Positions 43,588-51,714 of a DNA stretch of 54,919 nucleotides are shown piece after piece. Each line of letters begins with the position of its first letter. Positions within the stretch are counted from its first letter, which is position 1. This stretch comes from Pseudomonadota bacterium (GTDB taxonomy: Bacteria; Bdellovibrionota; UBA2428): assembly GCA_018001635.1 (NCBI GenBank), contig JAGNHS010000014.1:1-54919 (forward strand), given 5' to 3'. A program made the translations under genes and the position numbers. The notes beneath the pieces were generated by a model. The model did no database searches and was not told where the DNA came from. It saw only the letters and a program-made list of their open reading frames with translations.

Positions 43588-44108
43588 AGCAAGAAATCGC
43601 ACAAAAGAAAATTAAAAATCCCTTTTATCGCTATTTGTGTTTAGGGGTTAGTACTGCGGGTGGATTAGGATTTGTGCCTGTGGCACCTGGAACCGCTGGG
43701 TCCATACCAGGTGTTTTTTTGGGATTGTTACTCATTAAAATTCCAATTTGGCAGTCTCTTATAATTCTCAGTGTTTTAATTTTTATAACACTTCCATTAA
43801 TTCATAGAACTTGTGAACATTTCGGTGAAATGGATTCACCGCACATAGTTTGGGATGAAGTTATTGGGCAAGCCCTGGGCATTTTAAGTTTGAGACATTT
43901 CTGGCGAGTGGAGGAAGTCTTGCCTCCATGGACTTTTGTATTGGCAGCGTTTTTAATTTTTAGGTTGTTGGATATTGTGAAGCCATTTCCTGCGAAATCA
44001 TTAGATCATCAGCCCACTGCCTTTGGTGTGATGGCCGATGATGTTGTGTGTGGTCTTTATACATCATTGATACTGCACGCCTTTATTCGCCTTAGCCCAA
44101 GCTTTTAG
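43584..44108 (+). CDS. pgpA: Phosphatidylglycerophosphatase A
   Basis: A 174-residue membrane enzyme that dephosphorylates phosphatidylglycerophosphate to give phosphatidylglycerol. I chose ATG 43584, which overlaps the trpS stop and has GGAG before it. Family features: GFVPVAPGTAGSIPG near the start, IVWDEVIGQALGI with catalytic Asp and Glu, FRLLDIVKPFPAKSLD and the C-terminal GVMADDVVCG. Three or four hydrophobic helices. Its TAG stop abuts palindromic copy 4. Confidence 0.93.
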   Translation: MKQEIAQKKIKNPFYRYLCLGVSTAGGLGFVPVAPGTAGSIPGVFLGLLLIKIPIWQSLIILSVLIFITLPLIHRTCEHFGEMDSPHIVWDEVIGQALGILSLRHFWRVEEVLPPWTFVLAAFLIFRLLDIVKPFPAKSLDHQPTAFGVMADDVVCGLYTSLILHAFIRLSPSF

Positions 44109-44247
44109 CACGCTTTATTAAGTCAAAAATAGATTAGCTTAAAGACACGGCAGGGCACCCCCTTCCTCAGGTCTTCGCATCAGGGCTCGACCTTCGGGAA
44201 CCCCGAGTGTCTTTAAGTTAAACTATTTTTGACTTAATAATGCGCAC
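44108..44247 (+). repeat. Palindromic element copy 4 (core subfamily B)
   Basis: Left arm 44108-44148 and right arm 44207-44247 are 41-nt inverted repeats with five differences. The arm begins at the last base of the pgpA TAG stop. The core (44149-44206) matches copy 2 in reverse orientation, with compensatory changes in its hairpin (GGTC/GACC here against GGGTC/GACCC there). Confidence 0.86.
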
Positions 44248-44278
44248 TGAGTAGCAATGCTTAAGAGGTGGATAAGTC

Positions 44279-44779
44279 ATGAATAAGTTTTTATCTTTAA
44301 GTATTGTTACAGTGTTTGCTTCGAGTTTTGTATTTGCTGATCAAACTATTACAACTGATCCTGTTGATGTGGCTGTTTCTCAAGTAGCATCTGTTTATAA
44401 TCTTCAACACAAGCTTGAGTCCTCACCTAAGAAACCCCTATTTGATAGCTTGAGAGTGCTCATTAGTGAAAAAGATGGCTCACACACAAATTCATTGGGC
44501 ACGGCTTACTTATTAATTGCTGGACCAGAAGATGGATCAACTCCCGGCGCTCTACATAAATTTCAATTGGGAATGAGCAGTATTAAATCTGTGACGAATA
44601 AATGGGTCAACGCTGACAATTCAAGCGCGGGTGGATATTTGTTTATTAAAGGCGTGAGAATAGATCCTGAAACTTCAAAGGCTCGATCTTATTCTGTAAC
44701 TGTAAAATACACAGACTCAACAAATGTGTATTTAGACGAGTTGGAAATTTACGCATCCTATAGCGACAAAACCAACTAG
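44279..44779 (+). CDS. Small secreted protein, unknown
   Basis: A 166-residue protein with a signal peptide (MNKFLSLSIVTVFASSFVFA, cleaved before DQ). The mature part is free of cysteine and looks beta-rich (FDSLRVLISEKDGSHTNS, AYLLIAGPEDG, YSVTVKYTDSTNVYLDELEIYA). No recognised family. A good ribosome site (AGAGGTGGA) precedes it. It starts 31 nt after palindromic copy 4 and its stop overlaps the convergent TPR gene (CTAG). Confidence 0.75.
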   Translation: MNKFLSLSIVTVFASSFVFADQTITTDPVDVAVSQVASVYNLQHKLESSPKKPLFDSLRVLISEKDGSHTNSLGTAYLLIAGPEDGSTPGALHKFQLGMSSIKSVTNKWVNADNSSAGGYLFIKGVRIDPETSKARSYSVTVKYTDSTNVYLDELEIYASYSDKTN

Positions 44780-45468
44780 ATAGTTTCGTAAATTCCACGA
44801 AGGAATTTAAGAGCCGTTTGATTTTCAGGGTCGAGTTTGAGCGCATCTTGCCAGGCTCTTTGTGCGCTTTGCTTTTGACCACATTCAAAACATATACGGC
44901 CTAGTAGCACTTGCCCCTCAACCCATTTAGGATATTTAAGAATTTGATCGCGTAAAAATCTTTGGGCTTCGCGACTTCGATTTGATCGGTGCAAGCATCT
45001 TGATAAATTCAGTGCAGATTCTTCGGTCTCTACCCAGAAAAAAGCCTTTTCAAAACAGCGAACGGCATCTTCAAATAAATGAAATTTTAAATAAGCCAAG
45101 CCCATTTTATTTTCAGCATCGGCCAGTTCTTTTCTTTCAGCATGTTTTAAGGTGATTTTATCGTGGCTCTCAGCCAGCACTAATGAAGGAGCCTTTTGCT
45201 GAATAGACGAAGTGGAGGGATATTCTTCAAAGTGTTTTAGAGCCTCAGCATTTTTAGGGTCGCTGTCTAAAACTCTCTGGTAGGCGTAGGCAGCTCTTTC
45301 AAGTTTTCCTAGTTTTACAGAGGCTCGTGCTAGGTGCAGGAAGCCGTGAAATTCTCGAGGATAGCTTTGAATCCATTGTTGAGCCCAATATTCAACTTTG
45401 TTCCATTCGTTGAATTCTGAAGACTCTTTAATTCTAGATAAAAGTTCTTGTTTTAAATATTCACTCAT
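44776..45468 (-). CDS. TPR repeat protein coupled to bamD
   Basis: A 230-residue protein of stacked TPR units (AYAYQRVLDSDPKNAEAL, MGLAYLKFHLFEDAVRCFEKAFF, LLGRICFECGQKQSAQRAWQDALKLDPENQTAL). I chose ATG 45468, which overlaps the bamD stop; the longer frame starts inside bamD. There is no signal peptide, so it is cytoplasmic. TPR proteins act as protein-binding scaffolds. The coupling with bamD hints at a role in envelope assembly, but the partner is unknown. Confidence 0.82.
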   Translation of the reverse strand: MSEYLKQELLSRIKESSEFNEWNKVEYWAQQWIQSYPREFHGFLHLARASVKLGKLERAAYAYQRVLDSDPKNAEALKHFEEYPSTSSIQQKAPSLVLAESHDKITLKHAERKELADAENKMGLAYLKFHLFEDAVRCFEKAFFWVETEESALNLSRCLHRSNRSREAQRFLRDQILKYPKWVEGQVLLGRICFECGQKQSAQRAWQDALKLDPENQTALKFLRGIYETI

Positions 45469-46138
45469 TTTTTTCAGAGGCTCTCTTTTGAGCGTAAGAG
45501 GCAACGTGATTTTTCGCAAGTTGTATAAGTTTCTTGCCTTCTTCTCCCGCTTTATCTTCTAAATCGGAAAATTCATTTAAAAGGTTGAGCCATCTTTGAT
45601 TTGCAGATTCAAGTTTGTCTTTTCTTTCATAAAATTTAGCAATATAGGCCTCTTTTTGGGCTAGGCGAGTGCGAGCTTGAAGTAGGATTTCTTCGACTTC
45701 TTTTTTAAACTGACTGTTAGGGTAACGCGCCAAAAATTTGCGGGCGGAGTTTACGGCTTCGGCAGCAGGGCTTTGGTCGCGGGCAATCTTCTCGGGGGAG
45801 TCCTTTAAATAAGCGGAAGCTTTTCGAAATTGAGCATAAGGAGCTTGTTCGTGATTGGGGTGGAGATCGACAAAAACGCCATAGATCGCGGCTGACTCTG
45901 TAAAATTTTCTTCACTGTATTCAATGTCGGCAAGTTTTAAATCTGCAAGAACGGCAAATCTTGATTGAGGAAATTTTTTCTTAACTGTGTCGAGGTAATC
46001 CTTAGCTTCTAAATAATCTTCGTCTTCAATTTCTTTTATAGCTTCATTGTAAATGGCTTCGGGATTGTCAGAATCTTTAACTTTATTTGAAGAACAAAAA
46101 GCCAAAAAAAAGACTAAAAGAGAAAGTAAAACATTCAT
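45461..46138 (-). CDS. bamD: Outer membrane assembly lipoprotein BamD
   Basis: A 225-residue lipoprotein of the YfiO/BamD family. The signal ends at LAFC (lipobox) and is followed by SSNKVKDSD. Family features: PEAIYNEAIKEIEDEDYLEAKDYLDTVKKKFPQS at the start, then TPR-like helices FTESAAIYGVFVDLHPNHEQAPYAQFRKASAYLK and FLARYPNSQFKKEVEEIL. BamD is the essential partner of BamA in inserting outer-membrane proteins. Length is typical, though the C-terminal helix is short. It is followed by a TPR protein in the same operon. Confidence 0.88.
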   Translation of the reverse strand: MNVLLSLLVFFLAFCSSNKVKDSDNPEAIYNEAIKEIEDEDYLEAKDYLDTVKKKFPQSRFAVLADLKLADIEYSEENFTESAAIYGVFVDLHPNHEQAPYAQFRKASAYLKDSPEKIARDQSPAAEAVNSARKFLARYPNSQFKKEVEEILLQARTRLAQKEAYIAKFYERKDKLESANQRWLNLLNEFSDLEDKAGEEGKKLIQLAKNHVASYAQKRASEKNE

Positions 46139-46190
46139 ACCTTTGTTTTAAGCAATAAAGCACTCTTTAGTAAAGCACCCGTAAGTGGCC

Positions 46191-47543
46191 TTAGTCTTTG
46201 TTTTTTTGGCAATAGCTTAGAGCGTTGTCGTAAAGTTGCTTAAGTATCAATATATGCTGAGCTGGGTCCTTTTCTTTTCTCAGAAAATCCTTAAAAGAGT
46301 CTCGAGCGCTGGCTATTCTTTCACAATAATCTTTTATGACTCTCGCAGTATTAAAATCTTTATTTTGATGTTCAAAGTCCAAGAAAGTTTCAAAACTAGG
46401 AAGAGTGAGCGCGTTGAGGTCTACAACTTTAAGTTGATCAAGGTGTTTGGCTTGGCTTAAAAATATAAAACTTTGGATCTCGTCTAAGGGGGCTATTCTA
46501 ACGGGGTCATCTCCAAAAGATCGGCAGAGTTTAAGAGTTTTGAAGTTTATAGTTTTTGAGTTTGGATTTTTTTTCTCGTGGTAAATAAGGCATTCCACAA
46601 AAATTTTATTTTGTTTTTCGCGAAGTTTCATGAAAGCCTCAAAACGAATATACTCTTGAGTGTTTTTTTCTTGAGCGCGCTTATACGATTCAAGTTTCGG
46701 AATGAGTTTATAGAAGTCTCCTATTAAAAATTGCAGCCAATCCACGATGATCATAGAGGCTTCAGGAAGAGAGGGATTCATAATGGCGCTAATCCAATGT
46801 TGGGTTCTAAACAATTCACCATTAAGGATTCGAATGCTGTCAGAGTTTCGAACTCCTAGTGCAAAGGCAATAGCATAAAGTCGCTCGTGAGAAACAACTA
46901 GGGCTCGATTGAGATCGTCTCTGAGCTTATCAAAAAGTTCTTTATCTATGGAAACTGAAAGGTTGCTTGGAATTCCCTTTACGTCTTCAGTTTTTCTAAC
47001 CGCCAGTTGTACCATAACGCAATTGGGGTATTTCTTGAGATCAAATCGAGGGCGACTATCGTCAACTTTGGGAAGCTTGTCATCGAACTCGAAGTTTCCA
47101 ATTTCAATTTTTTTTGAGAACTCCTTATAGATCAAATGAAAGAGCGGCGAGTATTGAATGAAATCTTCTTCAAGAGTGTTTAAGTAGCCTTCAGTATTTT
47201 CGGCATTGATATAAATACCCATATTGTAGGGAAGTTTGGGATCTCGATCTTTATCCTTGCTGTTTTTGGGCTTTTGTTTGTTTTCCTCAATCCAGACCGC
47301 TTCGCGAGTTTCCCAAAACTCCAGGGTGCTCAGTTCTTGTATTTTTGGAAGAATAAGTGCTTTTGTTTCTTTAGTTAAATAGCCCTTTGTTTCATAATCG
47401 TGGTTAATTAATTTAATATATTCAGGGGTTTTAGGGTCTCTAGAGGCAAAGCACATAATGCCATCGTCCCCACTGCTCACCCATCCACCCGCCGCGACTA
47501 GGCGAGATAAAGCTACAGCTAAAATTAAGAGAAGCTTCCGCAT
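46191..47543 (-). CDS. Exported protein of unknown function
   Basis: A 450-residue protein with a short signal peptide (MRKLLLILAVALSRLVAAG). The mature part is charged and helical, with Lys/Glu-rich stretches (ENKQKPKNSKDKDRD, KIEIGNFEFDDKLPKVDD). It has scattered cysteines (IMCFASR, YPNCVM, FVECLIYH, LKLCRSF) and no visible catalytic motif or repeat. No family recognised. It is divergent from a TIGR02147-like regulator, which may control it (inference from position). Confidence 0.7.
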   Translation of the reverse strand: MRKLLLILAVALSRLVAAGGWVSSGDDGIMCFASRDPKTPEYIKLINHDYETKGYLTKETKALILPKIQELSTLEFWETREAVWIEENKQKPKNSKDKDRDPKLPYNMGIYINAENTEGYLNTLEEDFIQYSPLFHLIYKEFSKKIEIGNFEFDDKLPKVDDSRPRFDLKKYPNCVMVQLAVRKTEDVKGIPSNLSVSIDKELFDKLRDDLNRALVVSHERLYAIAFALGVRNSDSIRILNGELFRTQHWISAIMNPSLPEASMIIVDWLQFLIGDFYKLIPKLESYKRAQEKNTQEYIRFEAFMKLREKQNKIFVECLIYHEKKNPNSKTINFKTLKLCRSFGDDPVRIAPLDEIQSFIFLSQAKHLDQLKVVDLNALTLPSFETFLDFEHQNKDFNTARVIKDYCERIASARDSFKDFLRKEKDPAQHILILKQLYDNALSYCQKNKD

Positions 47544-47571
47544 TTTCTTGTCTTATAGCCATTATAACGCT

Positions 47572-48390
47572 ATGTGTAAATACCTAATGCCTTCAGTAAA
47601 TCTTTCGACTTATCTTAATAAAATCATCGCTGAAAAGAGGGCTCAGCAACGTCATCTCACACTAAGTCGAATTGCTCGTTTGTCTGGTTTACATTCTAGT
47701 CAGTTGTCTAAGGCCATGAAGGGCAAGGAAGCTCTTCAGCCCGATCACATTTATGCCTTAGGAGAATCCTTAAAATTAAAGTCCATTGAGCTCAGTTGTC
47801 TCGAGGCACTCAATGAATATGAGCGAAGCTCAAACCCTGGTCGACGTGAGCAATGGTCGCGAAGGGCGGATAAATATTTAAAAGAGGCTGAAAAACTTTC
47901 AAGCTCTCTTGAGGCTCCTCAAGCGGCAAGCGATTCCATGCTCAAATATTTTCTTGAACCTAAAATAATGCTTTTGCATTTATTTTTAGGAACTCAGCCA
48001 GATTCGAAAAGAATGAAGGATTTTCAAAATTCTTTGCAAATGAGTGATGCACAATTAAATTCCTGTATTGAAGAATTGATCCATCTAAATTTGATTGAGA
48101 AAGAGGGACTTCAGTTAAAGGTTATTAAAGATCATATGCATTTAGATAAAGATTCTTCATGGTGTAGCGCTCATCAGAATTTACTTCGTATGATGTGTCT
48201 CAAGAGAATTTCAGCAAAATCCTCTAAAAAAGATTTGAATTTTATGGCAACTTTTTCTGCAGATGACGATGCGTTTGAAGCTATGCAAGAGGATTTTAAA
48301 GACTTCTTAAAAAAATCTGAGCGCAGAGTTCTTAAGTCGCAAAAGAAAAATATTTACCAAATTAATTTTGATTTATTTCCCTGGCTTTAA
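47572..48390 (+). CDS. TIGR02147/DUF4423-like transcriptional regulator
   Basis: A 272-residue regulator. I start it at ATG 47572; the reading frame is open further upstream but that part lies inside the divergent gene. Another ATG at 47587 is possible. Residues about 10-75 hold a lambda-repressor-like helix-turn-helix (LSRIARLSGLHSSQLSKAMKG, then LQPDHIYALGESLKL). The C-terminal part (FLEPKIMLLHLFLG, LNSCIEELIHLNLIEKEG, FMATFSADDDAFEAMQEDFKDFLKKSE) fits the TIGR02147 family known from Bdellovibrio and Fibrobacter. The divergent exported-protein gene is a possible target. Confidence 0.8.
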   Translation: MCKYLMPSVNLSTYLNKIIAEKRAQQRHLTLSRIARLSGLHSSQLSKAMKGKEALQPDHIYALGESLKLKSIELSCLEALNEYERSSNPGRREQWSRRADKYLKEAEKLSSSLEAPQAASDSMLKYFLEPKIMLLHLFLGTQPDSKRMKDFQNSLQMSDAQLNSCIEELIHLNLIEKEGLQLKVIKDHMHLDKDSSWCSAHQNLLRMMCLKRISAKSSKKDLNFMATFSADDDAFEAMQEDFKDFLKKSERRVLKSQKKNIYQINFDLFPWL

Positions 48391-49350
48391 CGTTGCTTGA
48401 TTGAGGGCTTCTTTGATCTTGGGTTTTAATAGGGCTAAAAATTGATCTTCTTCTCGATACATGGCTTCTAGAGTGATATCGGCGTAAAGTTTAAAACTTT
48501 TTCCAAATATTCTAAATGCAGCGGCTGTCATAAAATCACGAGCCACTGAAGAGTTTCCACGGTAGAGTGGCGAGGTGTTGGCTAATCCGTATAAAGCATG
48601 AGAGAAATCGTCGATTTTGCTTTCTGTTGATTGAGAAGTAGCGGCCCTGTCAAGACGTTTGAAGACATCTTTGAAGGCTTCGTTGATATCTTCCAGGCTT
48701 CTTCCATTTCTTAAAAATGTATCGTTTATGTCATTTGCATTTCCGATAGCATTGTGTGTGATTGTGGCTAATTCCATTTTTCTACCATCGCTAAGTGTAT
48801 AAACATTTTCACTAGTTTTTCTGAGTTTAAAAATTCCATTAACATGTTCATAAAGTTTATTTCTATAGGGAATATCCATAACATTAGAGGCTGTTGTAGC
48901 CAGTTTGTCTAAGGGCGCTTGTGAAGATTTTCGAAAACGCACTCCTGGGTCGAGGCCTTTGTCCAAAACTAGTCTACCCTCAACGGCTATATGATAAGCT
49001 TCTTCCATGGAGGCTCCATTGTTGAGACTGTTTAAAACCTTGTGGGCTGTTTTAACGGCGCGATTAACATAGTCATCATTGTGTTTGTGACCGCTGCTGA
49101 TTCCATAATTTGAAGCTTCATAATTTGCATGGCTGAAGGGATTTTTGGGGTCGTTAAAAGGGACTACTTTTATAACTTCTCGATCGGCATCTGCTAATTC
49201 AAGAATAGCCTTTTTATTCTTAAAATTTATAATTTGTGAGATTTTGCCTAGAGCATTAGTGCAAATTACAAAGAAATCTATTTTTGAAAAGGCGGAAATT
49301 GGAGTTAATAGAATCACGGCCCATAGAGTGATTTTAATCGGCTTAAGCAC
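48373..49350 (-). CDS. Exported protein of unknown function with a conserved-looking C-terminal motif
   Basis: A 325-residue protein with a signal peptide (LWAVILLTPISAFS, cleavage near residue 22). The N-terminal half contains GISSGHKHNDDYVNRAVKTAHKVLNSLNNGA, in which several His and Asp residues stand close together. The C-terminal part has DDFSHALYGLANTSPLYRGNSSVARDFMTAAAF, in which H-x3-GL and PLYRGNSS stand out as possible active-site or binding residues. I cannot match it to a known enzyme. Its 3' end overlaps the convergent regulator gene. Confidence 0.65.
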   Translation of the reverse strand: MLKPIKITLWAVILLTPISAFSKIDFFVICTNALGKISQIINFKNKKAILELADADREVIKVVPFNDPKNPFSHANYEASNYGISSGHKHNDDYVNRAVKTAHKVLNSLNNGASMEEAYHIAVEGRLVLDKGLDPGVRFRKSSQAPLDKLATTASNVMDIPYRNKLYEHVNGIFKLRKTSENVYTLSDGRKMELATITHNAIGNANDINDTFLRNGRSLEDINEAFKDVFKRLDRAATSQSTESKIDDFSHALYGLANTSPLYRGNSSVARDFMTAAAFRIFGKSFKLYADITLEAMYREEDQFLALLKPKIKEALNQATLKPGK

Positions 49351-49386
49351 ACCTTCAGTATAACAGAGGTCCTATAAACTCCTGAT

Positions 49387-50319
49387 TTAAAAAGGAGCGC
49401 CGAAGTCTAGAGTGGCTCCCCATACTTGAGTTTTAATACCCATTCCCACTCTCGAACCCAGTATGTATTTGCGCATTCTGTATTCCATTTTTAAATTCAT
49501 AGTTGTGGTCATATTGAGAGTGGTGTCGATGCTTCCGTTGGTAGCTTTTTTCCAGCTTCCATTGGTGATCATTAAATTAACTGCTGGACCAGCTGCAAAT
49601 TTCTGACCCATTCCAAAAAGATAATAGGGTTCAAATTCGGCGCCGTAAGCACTTGAGGACGCCTTATAAGCAATATTAGTCGTTTTAGAACTTTCGCCTT
49701 CGCCGGTTAAATAGACGGCTCCAAAATACAGGCCTGATTGTCGTTTGCCCCAATCGCGTTTGAAAGCGGCACCTATGCTTAAGCCATAATAAGTTCCATA
49801 AACTCTATCGAGTTTTGATGTAGAGCTTTCATAGAAGAGATCTTCTTTAGTTAGATATAATCCTCGAATCATCCAACTGCGATTTTTAGCACCAGTGGAA
49901 GATGGAGCTTCTGAAGCTGGAGGAGCTTCATCGATATTTCCAAAATCTGAGCTGTCGTCGAGTGTTAATGAATTAGATGAACCCACTTGTTCGGCTGGTA
50001 AATCACCAGAGAAACATTTTCTTTGAGCTTTAAATTCTAATCCTTGTTGAGAGGGGCTAGGTGTGCCGGCCAGTTGAAAAATAATGGCGGGATTTTTTCC
50101 CATTTTAGAGGCGCCAAGTGCTTTTATGTCGGTGCCTTTGGTGAATTTTTCTGGAAAGGGCATCCAGGCTTTGGTGTTAACTTTTCTTGCTAGAATTTTA
50201 CAAGCTGGAAGATTCCATGATGCGGCTTCTGAGGATATAGAATTCGCTAAGCTCACAATGAGCAAAGATAATGAAAAGATTTTAATCTGTGTTGTAAAAC
50301 TAAGAAGTTTTGATTTCAT
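49387..50319 (-). CDS. Outer-membrane beta-barrel-like protein
   Basis: A 310-residue exported protein. I start it at ATG 50319 (MKSKLLSFTTQIK), the beginning of a signal peptide ending near SEAAS; the frame extends six codons further. After a Pro/Ser/Ala-rich stretch (about 125-150), the C-terminal half alternates polar and hydrophobic residues (IRGLYLTKEDLFYES, YGLSIGAAFKR, GLYFGAVYLTGEG, MTTTMNLKMEYRMR) and ends in Phe, as barrel proteins do for Bam recognition. Function is unknown. It stands alone between two unrelated genes. Confidence 0.72.
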   Translation of the reverse strand: MKSKLLSFTTQIKIFSLSLLIVSLANSISSEAASWNLPACKILARKVNTKAWMPFPEKFTKGTDIKALGASKMGKNPAIIFQLAGTPSPSQQGLEFKAQRKCFSGDLPAEQVGSSNSLTLDDSSDFGNIDEAPPASEAPSSTGAKNRSWMIRGLYLTKEDLFYESSTSKLDRVYGTYYGLSIGAAFKRDWGKRQSGLYFGAVYLTGEGESSKTTNIAYKASSSAYGAEFEPYYLFGMGQKFAAGPAVNLMITNGSWKKATNGSIDTTLNMTTTMNLKMEYRMRKYILGSRVGMGIKTQVWGATLDFGAPF

Positions 50320-50409
50320 AACTCTTATCTTACGCATGTCTGATGGAAATTCTAGATCATGGGAGTCTATAATTTGGACATAGTATGGGCTTTTAAATAT
50401 AAAAATGTC

Positions 50410-51066
50410 TCAAATTTTCAATACGTTACGAGACTCTTCATTTTCCTCAATTAGAAAAAAGGCATTTTTATTGTCATCAAATGAGTAAACCTCAGCTTTG
50501 GCGATATCAAACCACCAACCATGAATCTTGAGTTCGCCTGCTTTTATAAGATTCTGAACTAGGGTGTAGGTTTTAAGGTTTTCAATTTGTTTGAGAACAT
50601 TGAGTTGCGAAAGTCGATTGTGTTGGGGCAATTCAGAGGCAAATTGAGGTTTTGTTTTGAGCCATTCTAAAACGGATTCACTATTGGCTAGCCAAGATTG
50701 TAAACCCCGTGATGTAATTTTGTGGAGGCCATCGTTGAGAGCCATCATGGCGCCACATTCTGAGTGTCCACAGATAATGATATTTTTAACTTTTAGAGTT
50801 TCAAGAGCAAATTCAATAACTGCAGCAACACCATCTTGGGTTTGATCACGGTCCCTATAAGGGGGGACAATGTTTCCAACATTTCGATTAACAAATAGGT
50901 CGCCAGGATCTGTTGAGGCAAAGACATTTACGGCGACTCGAGAATCAGAGCATCCAATAAAGAGGGCATCAGGTTTTTGGCCCAAGGCTAATTTGGCAAA
51001 AGTATCTTTGTAGCTAGGAAGTTTTTTTTGTCGAAACTCAATAATACCCTTAACCAGTTTTTTCAT
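50410..51066 (-). CDS. Beta-class carbonic anhydrase
   Basis: A 218-residue cytoplasmic zinc enzyme that interconverts CO2 and bicarbonate. The zinc-binding and catalytic motifs are intact: CSDSRV (Cys with the Asp-Arg dyad, about 39-44) and the second metal-binding pair HSECGA (His and Cys, about 100-105). FVNRNVGNIVPP and VIEFALETLKVKNIIICGH are typical of the family. Length is typical. It is monocistronic, with short AT-rich gaps on both sides. Confidence 0.95.
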   Translation of the reverse strand: MKKLVKGIIEFRQKKLPSYKDTFAKLALGQKPDALFIGCSDSRVAVNVFASTDPGDLFVNRNVGNIVPPYRDRDQTQDGVAAVIEFALETLKVKNIIICGHSECGAMMALNDGLHKITSRGLQSWLANSESVLEWLKTKPQFASELPQHNRLSQLNVLKQIENLKTYTLVQNLIKAGELKIHGWWFDIAKAEVYSFDDNKNAFFLIEENEESRNVLKI

Positions 51067-51129
51067 TCTTAATTAAGATAATTATCAGTAAATTGAGAAG
51101 TATTCGAAATATTTCTATGGCGCCTAGAG

Positions 51130-51161
51130 TTAGCGGTGTGGGTTGGGGTGCACACCGCTAA
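51130..51161. terminator. 11-bp hairpin between secreted-protein and carbonic anhydrase genes
   Basis: TTAGCGGTGTG and CACACCGCTAA form a perfect stem around a 10-nt loop (51130-51161). It is downstream of the minus-strand gene at 51176. There is no U-tract, so it may be a factor-dependent terminator or a leader structure of the carbonic anhydrase gene. Confidence 0.5.
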
Positions 51162-51175
51162 GTTGCTTGTAAAGA

Positions 51176-51613
51176 TTAGAGAGCTAGACTTTTTTTAACT
51201 TGATCTCTGCAATAGTCTAAAAGTTCAGAGGTTTTTGCTTTGAAGTTATAAACCCAGTAGCCAGGAAACAAAGGATCACCCTTAGTTCGTTGAAAAGACC
51301 TTGTTACTGTTAAGCTCAATCGACCACAGGCGATATCACCTTCAACCGCCGCATTTCCACTCAGTGTTACTGAAGATACGGGGTTTTTGTGCCAATCTCT
51401 TTTTTCTGAAAAGGTGACTGAGTCGGTCATTGAAACATATTGCCTAAAGACTTTTAATTTTTCTTGGGCTCCATATCCGGTGAGAACGTCGGCAATGGTG
51501 TTTACGGTGGCTAAGGGATAACCGATTTGGCAGGGCTCTTTCTTTTCTTCTTTAGAAGTGGCTGAAAAGCTTGTAGCCAAAAGGGCTGATAATAAAAGTA
51601 ATTTGGTTTTCAT
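51176..51613 (-). CDS. Small secreted protein, unknown
   Basis: A 145-residue protein. I chose ATG 51613 (MKTKLLLLSALLATSFSATS) because GAGGAG lies just upstream; the longer frame begins in that ribosome site. The signal peptide is cleaved near residue 20. Three cysteines (PCQIGYP, ACGRLSL, YCRDQVKK) could make a disulfide. The pattern TVNTIADVLTGYGAQEKLKVF suggests a compact alpha/beta domain. No family recognised. A short inverted repeat (CTGCAA, TTGCAG) lies just ahead of the ribosome site. Confidence 0.75.
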   Translation of the reverse strand: MKTKLLLLSALLATSFSATSKEEKKEPCQIGYPLATVNTIADVLTGYGAQEKLKVFRQYVSMTDSVTFSEKRDWHKNPVSSVTLSGNAAVEGDIACGRLSLTVTRSFQRTKGDPLFPGYWVYNFKAKTSELLDYCRDQVKKSLAL

Positions 51614-51714
51614 AAAGACTCCTCTCTGCAAAAAGAAATTGCAGTGATTTGAAATTCTAAGAGCCTCAATATTTAAACAAGGAAAATAAAATCAAAAAAA
51701 TGAGAATATTTTGA

